This document shows, piece by piece, positions 43,866 to 52,353 of a DNA stretch of 56,522 nucleotides. The stretch lies in contig JBEGIR010000064.1 of NCBI GenBank assembly GCA_040224245.1, positions 1 to 56,522 on the forward strand. Reading direction: 5' to 3'. The stretch's first letter is position 1, and every line of letters begins with the position of its first letter. A program made the position numbers and the translations under genes. Origin of the DNA: Puniceicoccaceae bacterium. GTDB taxonomy: Bacteria; Verrucomicrobiota; Verrucomicrobiia; Opitutales; JAFGAQ01. Under the pieces are notes generated by a model. That model saw nothing but the letters and a program-made list of their open reading frames with translations, did not search any database and was not told where the DNA came from.

Positions 43866-44247
43866 CCCCTCTGAGCGGACTTCCTTTTCTCTGACCACGC
43901 AAACACCGGGAACTCCACCCGGTGTTTTTCTTTGGATTTTCATCCAAAATTGACTGCCATTGCCGTTGACAAGCGATGCAATCACGATTTTCTTTCCTCT
44001 TGAAAACACTATCGGAATAACGACATCCCCTCTTCGCATCCTATCACTCTCCGCTTCTCGTCATGATATTCCGATCTTTTCGATTGTTACCACAGGTAAC
44101 TGTACCCTCCCTCCAACCTGCCCAAGCATGTCCAGTGACGCCGATGTGGCGTAAATCTATTGCTCACTTTTCATACCGCTTCCTTCCATCCGCGTTCGTG
44201 GAATGAGCGTTTTCAGAATTCAGAACGCACTGTAACGACAAAGCAAT
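43866..44247. other. 382-base intergenic region before RNA-binding protein gene
   Basis: It holds a terminator (43901-43933) and then about 310 bases without a convincing gene. A TTGACA (43966-43971) is a possible -35 for the RRM gene, with a poor -10. GTTACC (44086-44091) and GGTAAC (44095-44100) form a small hairpin. If transcription starts at the TTGACA, the mRNA leader would be about 250 bases, which is long. Nothing else is seen. Confidence 0.5.
43901..43933 (+). terminator. Rho-independent terminator after DUF2214 gene
   Basis: AAACACCGGG (43901-43910) pairs with CCCGGTGTTT (43918-43927) around a seven-base loop. T-rich TTTTTCTTT follows. It lies 36 bases after the DUF2214 stop on the same strand. 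Confidence 0.9.
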
Positions 44248-44697
44248 ATGGACATCTATGTAGGCAATCTTCCCTACGACACCGATGACGCAGCCGTTAA
44301 GGCCGCTTTTGAAGCATTTGGTGCCGTGGATAGTGTGAAGATGATCATCGATCATGAAACCGGGCGCTCCAAGGGCTTCGGATTTGTCTCGATGAGCAAC
44401 GAAGAGGAGGCGATGAATGCCATCGCTGGCCTCAATGGATCCGAGATCAATGGCCGCGAAATCAAGGTCAATGAGGCTCGACCCAAATCTGATGCACCCC
44501 GTGGAAATGGCGGAGGACGCCAGTTCGGAAACAGCGGCGGTCCGAGAAAAGGTGGTTTCCGTGGCGGAGACAATCGCGGCTTCCGCAATAAGGAACGCGG
44601 CGATTTTCGCGGCAAATCACAGGGAAGGGACAATTGGGGACGCTCCGATGGTGGGGCTCGCCGTTCCTTCGGTGAAGGAGAATCTGACTGGCGCTGA
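44248..44697 (+). CDS. RRM-domain RNA-binding protein with RGG-rich tail
   Basis: 149 aa. One RNA recognition motif covers about residues 1-80, with RNP-2 IYVGNL and RNP-1 KGFGFVSM. The tail is low-complexity and rich in Gly, Arg, Asn and Asp (GGPRKGGFRGG, GDFRGKSQGR), ending GESDWR. Such small bacterial RRM proteins bind single-stranded RNA and are often cold- or growth-regulated. The tail could add non-specific RNA binding. The long untranslated region upstream is a candidate for post-transcriptional control. No Shine-Dalgarno sequence is evident. Confidence 0.93.
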   Translation: MDIYVGNLPYDTDDAAVKAAFEAFGAVDSVKMIIDHETGRSKGFGFVSMSNEEEAMNAIAGLNGSEINGREIKVNEARPKSDAPRGNGGGRQFGNSGGPRKGGFRGGDNRGFRNKERGDFRGKSQGRDNWGRSDGGARRSFGEGESDWR

Positions 44698-44780
44698 CAT
44701 CGATCCATATGCATCGGAAGCCATAGGTTGGCCTCCATTTTCCCCGGAATGGCCTCACCGCTCATAACCGGGTCCTTTTC

Positions 44781-44816
44781 AAAACGCAACCGGGCGTCTA
44801 CCCGTTTGCGTTTTTT
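44781..44816 (+). terminator. Terminator shared by RRM gene and type II secretion operon
   Basis: AAAACGCAACCGGG (44781-44794) pairs with CCCGTTTGCGTTTT (44801-44814) with one mismatch and a six-base loop. TTTTTT ends it on the plus strand. The minus-strand side also has a TTTT. Its position 84 bases after the RRM stop and 13 bases from the gspF stop suggests two-way use. Confidence 0.88.
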
Positions 44817-44828
44817 GCGATTCAGGGA

Positions 44829-46121
44829 TCAGCGCATGCTGATGGTCTGGCTGACCTCAAGCACGCTCAGTACCATGCCAAGTGCCGCAAACATCACCAT
44901 GATGAAGGCCGTTGCCATGGCTCCGGATGAAATCAGCACTGTCAGCAGCTTCAGCTTTTCATCCAGCAGGCTGCGCACACTGCGCGTGATTTCCCGCAGC
45001 CCGCGTTCCAGACTACCCGTATTTTCACCCACCGTGAGCACGTCAATGGATGCGTCCGTGTACAATTCGTGCTGCTTGAAAGCGACTGAGAACGAAGCCC
45101 CTTCAATGATCATGGTCCGTGCGTTCCCAAATTTCTGCTTCAGCCAACGATTCTGTATCGTGCGTTCGGACAATTTCAGATTTTCAGAAGTGTTGATTCC
45201 GCTTTCCATCAACGTGGTCATCAGATTTGAAATCTGATACATCGCCGAACTCTCAACAATCAACCCGATTAACGGCAACTTCAATACCCAACGATCCGTG
45301 ATCAGTCGACCTTGCGCGGAGCGTCGCCACTGCACCAGTAAGACCCCAAGCAGGGTCAGCAGAAGCAGGATGAAGGGACCCCCTGTCAGGAGAAAATGCG
45401 AAAAGGAAATCAAGGTCTGCGTGAAAAAATTCATTTGCCCACCCATCGACTCGATCATCGCCTGAATCGTGGGCACCAGAAAATACATGAAGCCGATCAG
45501 GATGACGAGCACCAGGCAGATCAAGACCGCAGGGTAACTCAGACTCGACAGGATTTGTTTGCGCAAAGCGCGTCGCTCTTCGATGAATTCGATGCAGTTG
45601 CGCAAAATGGCCTTCATGTCTCCCGATGCCTCACCCGCTTCAAATAGGGGAAGCATCGCCCGCGGAAATAGATTGGGGATCTGCTCCACTGATTTTGCAA
45701 AGGATCTTCCTTCCCGCAGCTGTCCCCATATCAAGACAGTGATGCGTTTGAGCTTGGGTTCATTCAAGCGCTGACTGAGCAAATAGATCGCATCTCCCAG
45801 TGACATGCCGCCGGAATGCAGATCGAGCAAACGCTTGGCCAGTTTCAACCCGAGCGTTTCACTGCCTTTCACCCCTTTGGTGGAGGCATGGCGCTCCGTC
45901 ACCCGCTGACGCTTCTTGGCTTCTTTTGAAGCAGTTGTGGACGCAGGTAGCGAACGGACTCGCCCCCCTGCTGCCGGAGCAGTCGCTTTTGATTTCACCG
46001 CGATAGGGGTGATGCCCTTGGCCTGAAGCAGGCGCAGGGCTGACCGGCGGTCCGCAGCCTCGAGAACATTGCTGATGCGTTGGCCCTTTGCGTCGGTTCC
46101 GGTGTATTGAAAGACTTGCAT
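44829..46121 (-). CDS. gspF: Type II secretion inner-membrane protein F
   Basis: Platform protein of the secretion motor, about 430 aa from the ATG at 46121. A short N-terminal domain (FQYTGTDAKGQRISNVLEAA) is followed by a basic linker of about 60 residues rich in Ala, Ser and Thr. Two T2SSF repeats follow (FAKSVEQIPNLFPRAMLPLFEAGEASG and FSVAFKQHELYTDASIDVLTVGENTG). Three membrane helices are seen, and the C-terminus is typical. It is the last gene of the operon, after gspE with a 61-base gap. Confidence 0.93.
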   Translation of the reverse strand: MQVFQYTGTDAKGQRISNVLEAADRRSALRLLQAKGITPIAVKSKATAPAAGGRVRSLPASTTASKEAKKRQRVTERHASTKGVKGSETLGLKLAKRLLDLHSGGMSLGDAIYLLSQRLNEPKLKRITVLIWGQLREGRSFAKSVEQIPNLFPRAMLPLFEAGEASGDMKAILRNCIEFIEERRALRKQILSSLSYPAVLICLVLVILIGFMYFLVPTIQAMIESMGGQMNFFTQTLISFSHFLLTGGPFILLLLTLLGVLLVQWRRSAQGRLITDRWVLKLPLIGLIVESSAMYQISNLMTTLMESGINTSENLKLSERTIQNRWLKQKFGNARTMIIEGASFSVAFKQHELYTDASIDVLTVGENTGSLERGLREITRSVRSLLDEKLKLLTVLISSGAMATAFIMVMFAALGMVLSVLEVSQTISMR

Positions 46122-46182
46122 GCTCAAAAACGCGGTGAGGGTTCACCCGTTGCAGATTGACTGATTCGAAATGGTCGCTCGC

Positions 46183-47850
46183 TCATTGCTCAGACCCAAT
46201 CTCCGCAAATTTCATGATTTCACTCAGGGATGTGCGCCCGCGCTTCACCTGCTCCCAGCCACAGGCCTGCAGGGTTCGCATGCCCTGATGCATTGCGACC
46301 TCCCGCATCTCGCGCGCCGTCGACTTGCGCACGATCAACTCGTGCAGTGCGTCGTTATTGGTCATCACTTCAAAAATCCCAATACGGCCAAAATATCCGA
46401 AGTTGTGCATGGCACCCCCACTTCGCTGGGGTTCACGTATGAGATCCTTGTGCCTCAGCTCGCTCGCTGGGATTCCCAGTGTGCGCAGGCAGGTTTGCAA
46501 ATAGGCCTCATCAATGACTGCCGGAACCGCCATTGCCGGATCCAGACGCCGAACCAGTCGCTGGGCCAGCACCTGTTCCACTGCAGAGGCGATCAAAAAG
46601 GGTTCGATCTCCATGTCAATCAGTCGCGTCATGGCTCCAGCAGCATCGTTGGTGTGGATCGTGCTCAGCACCATGTGTCCGGTCAGTGAAGCACGAATTC
46701 CGATCTCAGCAGTCTCGCGGTCGCGAATTTCCCCCACCATGATGACGTCCGGATCCTGACGCAGTATGTGGCGCAATGCCGTCGCAAAGGTCAGCCCGAT
46801 TTCCGGTTTAATCTGGGTCTGATTCACTCCTTCCACCTCATATTCGATGGGATCTTCCACGGTAATGATGCGACGTTCCGGGGTATTGATCTGGCGAAGG
46901 AAAGCATTGAGCGTGGTGGATTTTCCCGATCCGGTCGGCCCAGTCACCAGCACGATGCCGTGCGGTCGCGAAAGCACACGCGATACCTTCTCCTGATCGT
47001 CTTCCAACAGCCCAATCTCGGTCAGCGTGAGCGGTTGCTGGCGCTGATTCAGCAAGCGCAGGCTCACGCTCTCGCCATACATGGTCGGAAACGTCGAAAT
47101 GCGGATGTCGAGGTCATGACCACCGGCATGGTAATTGATGCGTCCATCCTGCGGACGTCGTTTTTCCGAAATGTTCAGCCGCGCCATGATTTTGATGCGC
47201 GAGATGATCGCACCCTTGATGCGCACAAGATTTTCCGGAACCGTCACAAACACCAATTCTCCATCAATGCGGTAGCGAATCTGAAGGTTGTCGCGGCCCG
47301 GCTCAAAATGAATGTCCGTTGCGCGGTCACGTACCGCCTGCTCGATGATGTCGTTGATGAAGCGGATCACAGCCGCATTCTGATCTTCATCGTCTTCTTC
47401 ACTGGGATCAAATTCGCCAAAGTCGTCAAAGCCCCCTTCCTGAAGACTGCCCGACCCCACTCCGAAACGCTGCTGAATCATGCGGCTGATGGCAGACGGT
47501 TCGCCTAAATACCATCGAACACGCAGCTGGCTGACCGCATGGATCCACTTTGCCATCCGGTAGTCAGGCAACCACCCGACCACCACTGCAATCTCGTGCA
47601 TCTCCAGGGTTTCCGGGGGCACAATTGGCAACAACTGGTATTCATTGATCAGGCGAAAGGGAAGGCATTCTGTCGGGTTTTCAAGCACTTCAAAGCGTTC
47701 AAGCAATTCGATTCCGGATTGCTCGGCGAGTTGGCGAAGCGCAACATCGGAAGTCACATTCCGCGCCTCTGCAAGCCATGCCAAACGGTCAGCCCGGGGA
47801 AGGCTGTTCAGCTGCAGGGATTCTTCTTCTGACAGGGAAACCATGGTCAT
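46183..47850 (-). CDS. gspE: Type II secretion ATPase E (zinc motif missing)
   Basis: Hexameric ATPase that drives pseudopilus assembly. The 555-aa protein has an N-terminal MshEN-like domain and a C-terminal motor domain. Walker A is GPTGSGKS (about 304-311). An Asp box (ITVEDPIEYEVEGVNQTQI), Walker B (DVIMVGEIRDRETA) and His box (MVLSTIHTNDAAGA) follow. The tetracysteine zinc module found in most GspE, between LVRRL and GYFGRIGIFEV, is absent: that stretch has a single Cys. A low-complexity acidic insert (FDPSEEDDEDQ) lies near residue 130. It overlaps nothing but lies two bases after the C-like gene. Confidence 0.94.
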   Translation of the reverse strand: MTMVSLSEEESLQLNSLPRADRLAWLAEARNVTSDVALRQLAEQSGIELLERFEVLENPTECLPFRLINEYQLLPIVPPETLEMHEIAVVVGWLPDYRMAKWIHAVSQLRVRWYLGEPSAISRMIQQRFGVGSGSLQEGGFDDFGEFDPSEEDDEDQNAAVIRFINDIIEQAVRDRATDIHFEPGRDNLQIRYRIDGELVFVTVPENLVRIKGAIISRIKIMARLNISEKRRPQDGRINYHAGGHDLDIRISTFPTMYGESVSLRLLNQRQQPLTLTEIGLLEDDQEKVSRVLSRPHGIVLVTGPTGSGKSTTLNAFLRQINTPERRIITVEDPIEYEVEGVNQTQIKPEIGLTFATALRHILRQDPDVIMVGEIRDRETAEIGIRASLTGHMVLSTIHTNDAAGAMTRLIDMEIEPFLIASAVEQVLAQRLVRRLDPAMAVPAVIDEAYLQTCLRTLGIPASELRHKDLIREPQRSGGAMHNFGYFGRIGIFEVMTNNDALHELIVRKSTAREMREVAMHQGMRTLQACGWEQVKRGRTSLSEIMKFAEIGSEQ

Positions 47851-47852
47851 GT

Positions 47853-48485
47853 CTAACGGGTCTGAGGTTTTGGAGGGTTATTGCTCTGCGCCTGTTTTTC
47901 CTGCGCATCCTGCTGGTCCAGGCGCGCCTGCTCACGCCGTAGCTTCTCCATGAGTTGTGTGGGCTTGGGCAGTGATGGAGGTGGCGATGGATAAGTCGTT
48001 GGAGCCTTGGGCGCGACGGGATTGAACATGGGTGCAATCACACGATTTCCCCCGCTCCGCTTCATTTCCTTGAGTACCAACATCTCACGCTTTCCATTTT
48101 CAGTAAGGATGACTCCCTGCTTCTGCGGATCCCATGACTCCACCTGAATGCCTTCAATGCGTTCTCCGATTCCGACCCAGTAGGGCTTGGAATTGCGCTG
48201 ATCGCGTATGCTGAACTTGACTTCCGAACCGTCGTCAAAATACCCCGAAAACTCAAATCGCTCGTTCAAACTACCCTGAGTGGCAACCGGTACCGACGTG
48301 TCGCGCGATGCGCCCCGATCCACCGTTTTGAATGGTGGATTCAACACCAGACTCTCCTCCTGCCCATTGAGGTTCATGGATGCGATTATCGCTAGTGCAA
48401 ACGCCCCGAGAACTGCCTGCTGCAGCCCACGATTCACAGCCATGCACAATCTCGCGGCCAAGGCCTGTACCCGTGAAATAATCAT
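47853..48485 (-). CDS. GspC/PilP-like periplasmic protein of type II secretion
   Basis: About 210 aa. One hydrophobic segment near the N-terminus (GLQQAVLGAFALAIIASMNL) is followed by an extracytoplasmic beta domain with FEFSGYFDDGSEVKFSIRD and WVGIGERIEGIQVESWDP. These resemble the homology region of GspC/PilP that contacts the secretin. A Pro/Gln-rich tail follows (PPPSLPKPTQ, KAQSNNPPKPQ). Position between gspD and gspE supports a GspC-type role. It starts with ATG at 48485 (GTG at 48488 gives a four-base overlap with gspD). The assignment rests on topology and location. Confidence 0.65.
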   Translation of the reverse strand: MIISRVQALAARLCMAVNRGLQQAVLGAFALAIIASMNLNGQEESLVLNPPFKTVDRGASRDTSVPVATQGSLNERFEFSGYFDDGSEVKFSIRDQRNSKPYWVGIGERIEGIQVESWDPQKQGVILTENGKREMLVLKEMKRSGGNRVIAPMFNPVAPKAPTTYPSPPPSLPKPTQLMEKLRREQARLDQQDAQEKQAQSNNPPKPQTR

Positions 48486-50599
48486 CACTCTTCCTTGTTC
48501 GGGATGCGCAGATTCTCCAGATAACCATCGATCCGGGACTGCTGAACATTGTCACGAATGATCTCGCGACTCAGTTGATTCGCTTGCTCGGTAGTGTAGA
48601 TCACTTGCGGACGAATGAAAATCACAAGGTCCAGGCGGGTATTCTCCCGCCGCTTCGATGAAAAAATCCAGTCACCCAACAACGGAATCTGCCCCAACAG
48701 AAACATCCGACCCTCAATCAGGCGTTCCCGTACCTCCTGCAGTCCACCCAGCACAATGACATCACCATCGCCAACGCTCACATACGAGGTCGCGGAACGG
48801 GAACCGATGATTGGCTGTTCGTTCCCATCGATCAACGTGGTTCCATTGACCGTGCCAATAGTCTGTTCAATCTCCAACTGCACCACACCATTGGAACCGA
48901 TCAGCGGGGTGACATTGAGTTCGATACCAATGTCTTCCAGTTTGACTTCGCTTCGAATGCTCGAACCCGTCGTATCTGTGCTGGAACCCGTAATCACTGG
49001 CCGTTTCTCTCCCGCACTGATTGTTGCTTTTTTGTTGTGAGTGGTGACCAGCGTCGGAGCGGAAAGGATGGTGACGTCAGAATCTGTGGCAGCGGTTTGA
49101 AAAACGGTGGACAGGGTGAAGTTCTCAAGCGTTGCCCCGATTCTCACGGGCAAATCAGAGATGATATTGCTCACCTCACCTTCTGAGTTGAGCAGCTGAT
49201 TGATCCCGATCGTGATTTCATCGGTTTCGTCGAGAATCACTCCAAAACTGTCAATGCCCCGGTTGTATTTATCTCCAATGTTTACCTCCGCAATGATCAC
49301 ATCGATCTTCACTTGCGCGAGGATGACGTCAACCTTCTCAATCAGGTCCGAAATGTACCGGATATCACTGGAGGTTCCGAAGGCGATGATCGCATTGCTG
49401 CGCTCATCGGACTCGATCGTGATGTAGGGACTGAACTGGTCCGTTGTTCCTTCAACACCTGTCGACCCCCTCACGATTTCTGTAGCATTTCCCTCTGCGC
49501 GTGGCACGACGGGACGACTGCTGTTACTACTGCTGCGGGTGGCTGAAGACTGTCCGGAAACCAGAGCATTAAGCAGAGACGCCACTTCCTCCGACTTTGC
49601 GTGTTTCAGATAAAATACTTCGGTGCGCGTCAGTGGTGCTGCATCCACATCCAAGCTTGAAATCACGGATTCGATGATCTCAACATTGGACGGATGAGTG
49701 AGGATAATGATCTGGTTCGTACGATCATCCGACTCAAAGAACGTTTCTCCGTCCAGGTAACGGGCAAGTGGTCCACTGGCCATGGTGCTCAGGCGCTGTT
49801 TCAGATCCTCCGCCGAAATGTAGTTCAGCGTGCGAAAGATCATCTGCGTATTCATCTTTACTGGCACATCAACCCGGTTCAGCAGGCGTTCGATCTGTTG
49901 CAGGTTGGTCAGACTGTCCGTGACCATAATGGCATTTGCCTTGCGCAGCACCAACTGTGTGGAAAGCCCCGGTGTCTGCAGGTTGTTCACGATCTGGGTC
50001 ACTTCGTCCAGATTCAAATGCTGGATATCAAATACCTTGGAGTAGTGTCGCTGTGTGGGTGGCAGCGCGAGCGTAGAACCCACGAGGATATCCGGTGACT
50101 GATAACGGATGCTCGCCGTGGGGACCGCTTTGATGAACTTGTCGCCTAGAGAAGTAACCGATACTCCGTTGAGCGTCAGGATTGTCTCAAGTGCCTGCAC
50201 CGCCTCTGCGCGCGTCAAGCTGCCACGGCTGTTGAAATTCAGCAATGGCGTCGGGAGCGATTCCTGCTGAAGCACCGTCTTGCCGGTCAGTTCCTCCAGG
50301 TAGCGAAACACGCTCATAACGGGTTCATCCACGAAAACAATCGCGTTGACGACATCATCGGCGTTGAGTCCAGGAGCAAAGCGCGTGCTGTCCCTCAACT
50401 CCGGCGGAAGCGGTGGTGGTGTAAAATTGGGCGGTGGTGACGATGGCTGAGCGATCAAGGTTGTATTAAAGACGCAGCCAAGGACAAAGTAACCGAAGGT
50501 TCTGCAAATGTTCCTGCCTGCACGACGGCGAGTCAGGTGAATTGACTTGGCTTGCATCAGCCCGGCGAATCGATTGCGAATAAATGTCACGGTCAGCAT
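48485..50599 (-). CDS. gspD: Type II secretion outer-membrane secretin
   Basis: Forms the outer-membrane channel. The 704-aa precursor has an unusually long, basic N-terminal region before a signal segment (FGYFVLGCVFNTTLIAQP), then a Pro-rich stretch (SPPPNFTPPPLPPEL). N-domains follow (VFDIQHLNLDEVTQIVNNL and ERLLNRVDVPVKMNTQMIF are KH-like repeats). The secretin core starts near residue 420 (KIDVIIAEVNIGDKYNRG) and includes VQLEIEQTIGTVNG and VGDGDVIVLGGL. The C-terminus ends NKEE without an extra S-domain. It overlaps the GspM-like stop by one base. Confidence 0.94.
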   Translation of the reverse strand: MLTVTFIRNRFAGLMQAKSIHLTRRRAGRNICRTFGYFVLGCVFNTTLIAQPSSPPPNFTPPPLPPELRDSTRFAPGLNADDVVNAIVFVDEPVMSVFRYLEELTGKTVLQQESLPTPLLNFNSRGSLTRAEAVQALETILTLNGVSVTSLGDKFIKAVPTASIRYQSPDILVGSTLALPPTQRHYSKVFDIQHLNLDEVTQIVNNLQTPGLSTQLVLRKANAIMVTDSLTNLQQIERLLNRVDVPVKMNTQMIFRTLNYISAEDLKQRLSTMASGPLARYLDGETFFESDDRTNQIIILTHPSNVEIIESVISSLDVDAAPLTRTEVFYLKHAKSEEVASLLNALVSGQSSATRSSSNSSRPVVPRAEGNATEIVRGSTGVEGTTDQFSPYITIESDERSNAIIAFGTSSDIRYISDLIEKVDVILAQVKIDVIIAEVNIGDKYNRGIDSFGVILDETDEITIGINQLLNSEGEVSNIISDLPVRIGATLENFTLSTVFQTAATDSDVTILSAPTLVTTHNKKATISAGEKRPVITGSSTDTTGSSIRSEVKLEDIGIELNVTPLIGSNGVVQLEIEQTIGTVNGTTLIDGNEQPIIGSRSATSYVSVGDGDVIVLGGLQEVRERLIEGRMFLLGQIPLLGDWIFSSKRRENTRLDLVIFIRPQVIYTTEQANQLSREIIRDNVQQSRIDGYLENLRIPNKEE

Positions 50600-51150
50600 T
50601 AGCGATTGAGTTCAAAGGATGTCACCCGAACTTCACCGCGCAGGAGTTCCGGTGCGGCGGGTTCAGGTTGGATTAACATATAGTCCATTCCCAGATAAGG
50701 ATAGTGGGACTTCACGGCATTTTCAAAATCGATGAGCGTGCGCAACGTGGCCCGGGATACCGGAACCGTCAGTACATGCTCGGTGAACACGTTGCCACGG
50801 CGGGATACAGGACGCGCAATCGAGGTCTGCAGTCCCACCTGTTTTGCGATTTGGTCCATCACTTCCAGCATCTGGTTGACTGAGTAGGTTTTGGATGCAT
50901 CCAAATCGCCCAGTGCCCGTTCCAGGCGCTCATCGAGGGCAGATTCCCTGTCGAGCCAGAGCTGTTGGGTTTCAAATTCCGCAGCGGCGACACGCGATGT
51001 CTGCACCGAGGATGCCAGCGCTTGAATGGCATCGGTAAACAACCAGAGGAAGGCGATGCTCACGATGCCACACAACAGCAACTGTTCCCGCAATGTGCGC
51101 CGGTCAAACCACACTTTCGAACGAGTCAAAATGCTTCTCAGTTGCTTCAT
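50599..51150 (-). CDS. GspM-like inner-membrane protein
   Basis: 183 aa with a single membrane helix (LLLCGIVSIAFLWLFTDAIQ). A coiled-coil segment follows (ASSVQTSRVAAAEFETQQLWLDRE), then a ferredoxin-like fold (FTEHVLTVPVSRATLRTLIDF). This is the layout of GspM or PilO. It sits between GspL-like and gspD with 4- and 1-base overlaps, the expected position for M. Primary sequence is divergent, so symbol assignment is by context. Confidence 0.72.
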   Translation of the reverse strand: MKQLRSILTRSKVWFDRRTLREQLLLCGIVSIAFLWLFTDAIQALASSVQTSRVAAAEFETQQLWLDRESALDERLERALGDLDASKTYSVNQMLEVMDQIAKQVGLQTSIARPVSRRGNVFTEHVLTVPVSRATLRTLIDFENAVKSHYPYLGMDYMLIQPEPAAPELLRGEVRVTSFELNR

Positions 51151-52352
51151 TGATGCTCCCCTACTGCTGCCACTTCCATCTCATCAAAGCTGAGATTTGC
51201 ACGAAAAAAATACGCAACCCCCTGATTGATGCGCGTGATCTCTACGGTGACCGACTCCAAACGATTCAGTTCGTTCAATGCATCACGAAACTGGTTAATG
51301 AGTGCCGTTCCATTTTCCTCCGCAAGTCCGTCAATCTGGAGGTGGTTTCCATCGTATGCACGCACCTCCGAAAAGAATATCCCGTCCGGGCGCACCCGGT
51401 TTACCACATCGAGCATCGCCAGCGGTTGCAGTCGGGCAGCCGAGCCACTCTCAAAGACCTGAAGATTGCGTTCCTTGCCTTCGATGACCTCCACTCGCTG
51501 CTGCCGCTCAGCAAGGGTTTGCAATTTTGCCTCAAGGGTACCCGACCACAGGGCATTCAGGCCAAGCAATGCCAAAGCCAGCAGTAAGCCGATACAACTG
51601 CCTGCCGTCGTCATCCACAGCCATTGATTCCAGCGTGCTCCCTGGTAAGCCCTCTGTTTGACGAGCGGATCCCGCACATCGGCGCGGGCGGCTTGGACAG
51701 CGTTCAACTCCAGGCGGACTTCCGCTCCATCGCCATCGATGCACGCCCACGAAAGTTGGTTTTTCCAGTTTCGCTGCAAATCCTTCCAGCGATAGATTCC
51801 CGGATGCAGCGGTAGATCCAGCCAGGGTAAATCCCGGAACAGATCCGCACGCAGGCGCTCCACCCGTGCGATGTCATCCGTCTCACCCTCAAAGCGAACA
51901 CAGTGCACTTCCTGCGGAAGTTTTCCCGCTTGATCAAATACCAACAAGATCAGCTGCTGGTCGCAAACCGCCGTTACCACACAAGGCTTTTCAACGGACA
52001 GCCCCAGAAATGGAAAAAAACTCGGGTAGGCTGCCTCGTCCTGTGCAAGTTCATCAAGGGTTGGTTCAAGACTCTCCCGCTGCGCAGCGTACACCAGTGC
52101 CGAGTCACCCTCACCATTGACCCATGCTCCAAAACTCAGGTGTTCGAGCGCAAAGGGAGCGATGGCTTCAAGCTGGGTTTCGATTGCAGTGTCAAGTTCC
52201 GCCGTCGTCATTCCTGCCGGGAACGTGATGCGCTCCGTATAAAACGCCTCACCCGGCAGGAATCGAGCGATACGCTCCACCTTCTCTGATAACTGCGGTG
52301 CCTGTGGTTCGGTTTGCGTCATTGGAGCCATGAGTGTTTCAGCTGCGACCAT
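51147..52352 (-). CDS. GspL-like inner-membrane protein
   Basis: About 401 aa. The N-terminal cytosolic part resembles a reduced actin-like domain (FPAGMTTAELDTAIETQLEA and PFLGLSVEKPCVVTAVCD). One membrane helix at about 255-280 (WLWMTTAGSCIGLLLALALL) precedes a periplasmic region with a coiled coil and a ferredoxin-like end (FRDALNELNRLESVTVEIT). This is the usual GspL layout. The ATG at 52352 has AGGGA upstream and lies one base from the gspK stop codon. ATGs at 52331 and 52322 are alternatives. It contacts GspE in related systems. Confidence 0.75.
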   Translation of the reverse strand: MVAAETLMAPMTQTEPQAPQLSEKVERIARFLPGEAFYTERITFPAGMTTAELDTAIETQLEAIAPFALEHLSFGAWVNGEGDSALVYAAQRESLEPTLDELAQDEAAYPSFFPFLGLSVEKPCVVTAVCDQQLILLVFDQAGKLPQEVHCVRFEGETDDIARVERLRADLFRDLPWLDLPLHPGIYRWKDLQRNWKNQLSWACIDGDGAEVRLELNAVQAARADVRDPLVKQRAYQGARWNQWLWMTTAGSCIGLLLALALLGLNALWSGTLEAKLQTLAERQQRVEVIEGKERNLQVFESGSAARLQPLAMLDVVNRVRPDGIFFSEVRAYDGNHLQIDGLAEENGTALINQFRDALNELNRLESVTVEITRINQGVAYFFRANLSFDEMEVAAVGEHQ

Positions 52353-52353
52353 C

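Noticed and set aside
43960-44154. 64-codon open frame in the gap before the RRM gene
   Set aside because: No ribosome site, and Thr/Ser/Pro-rich composition with no domain; treated as intergenic.
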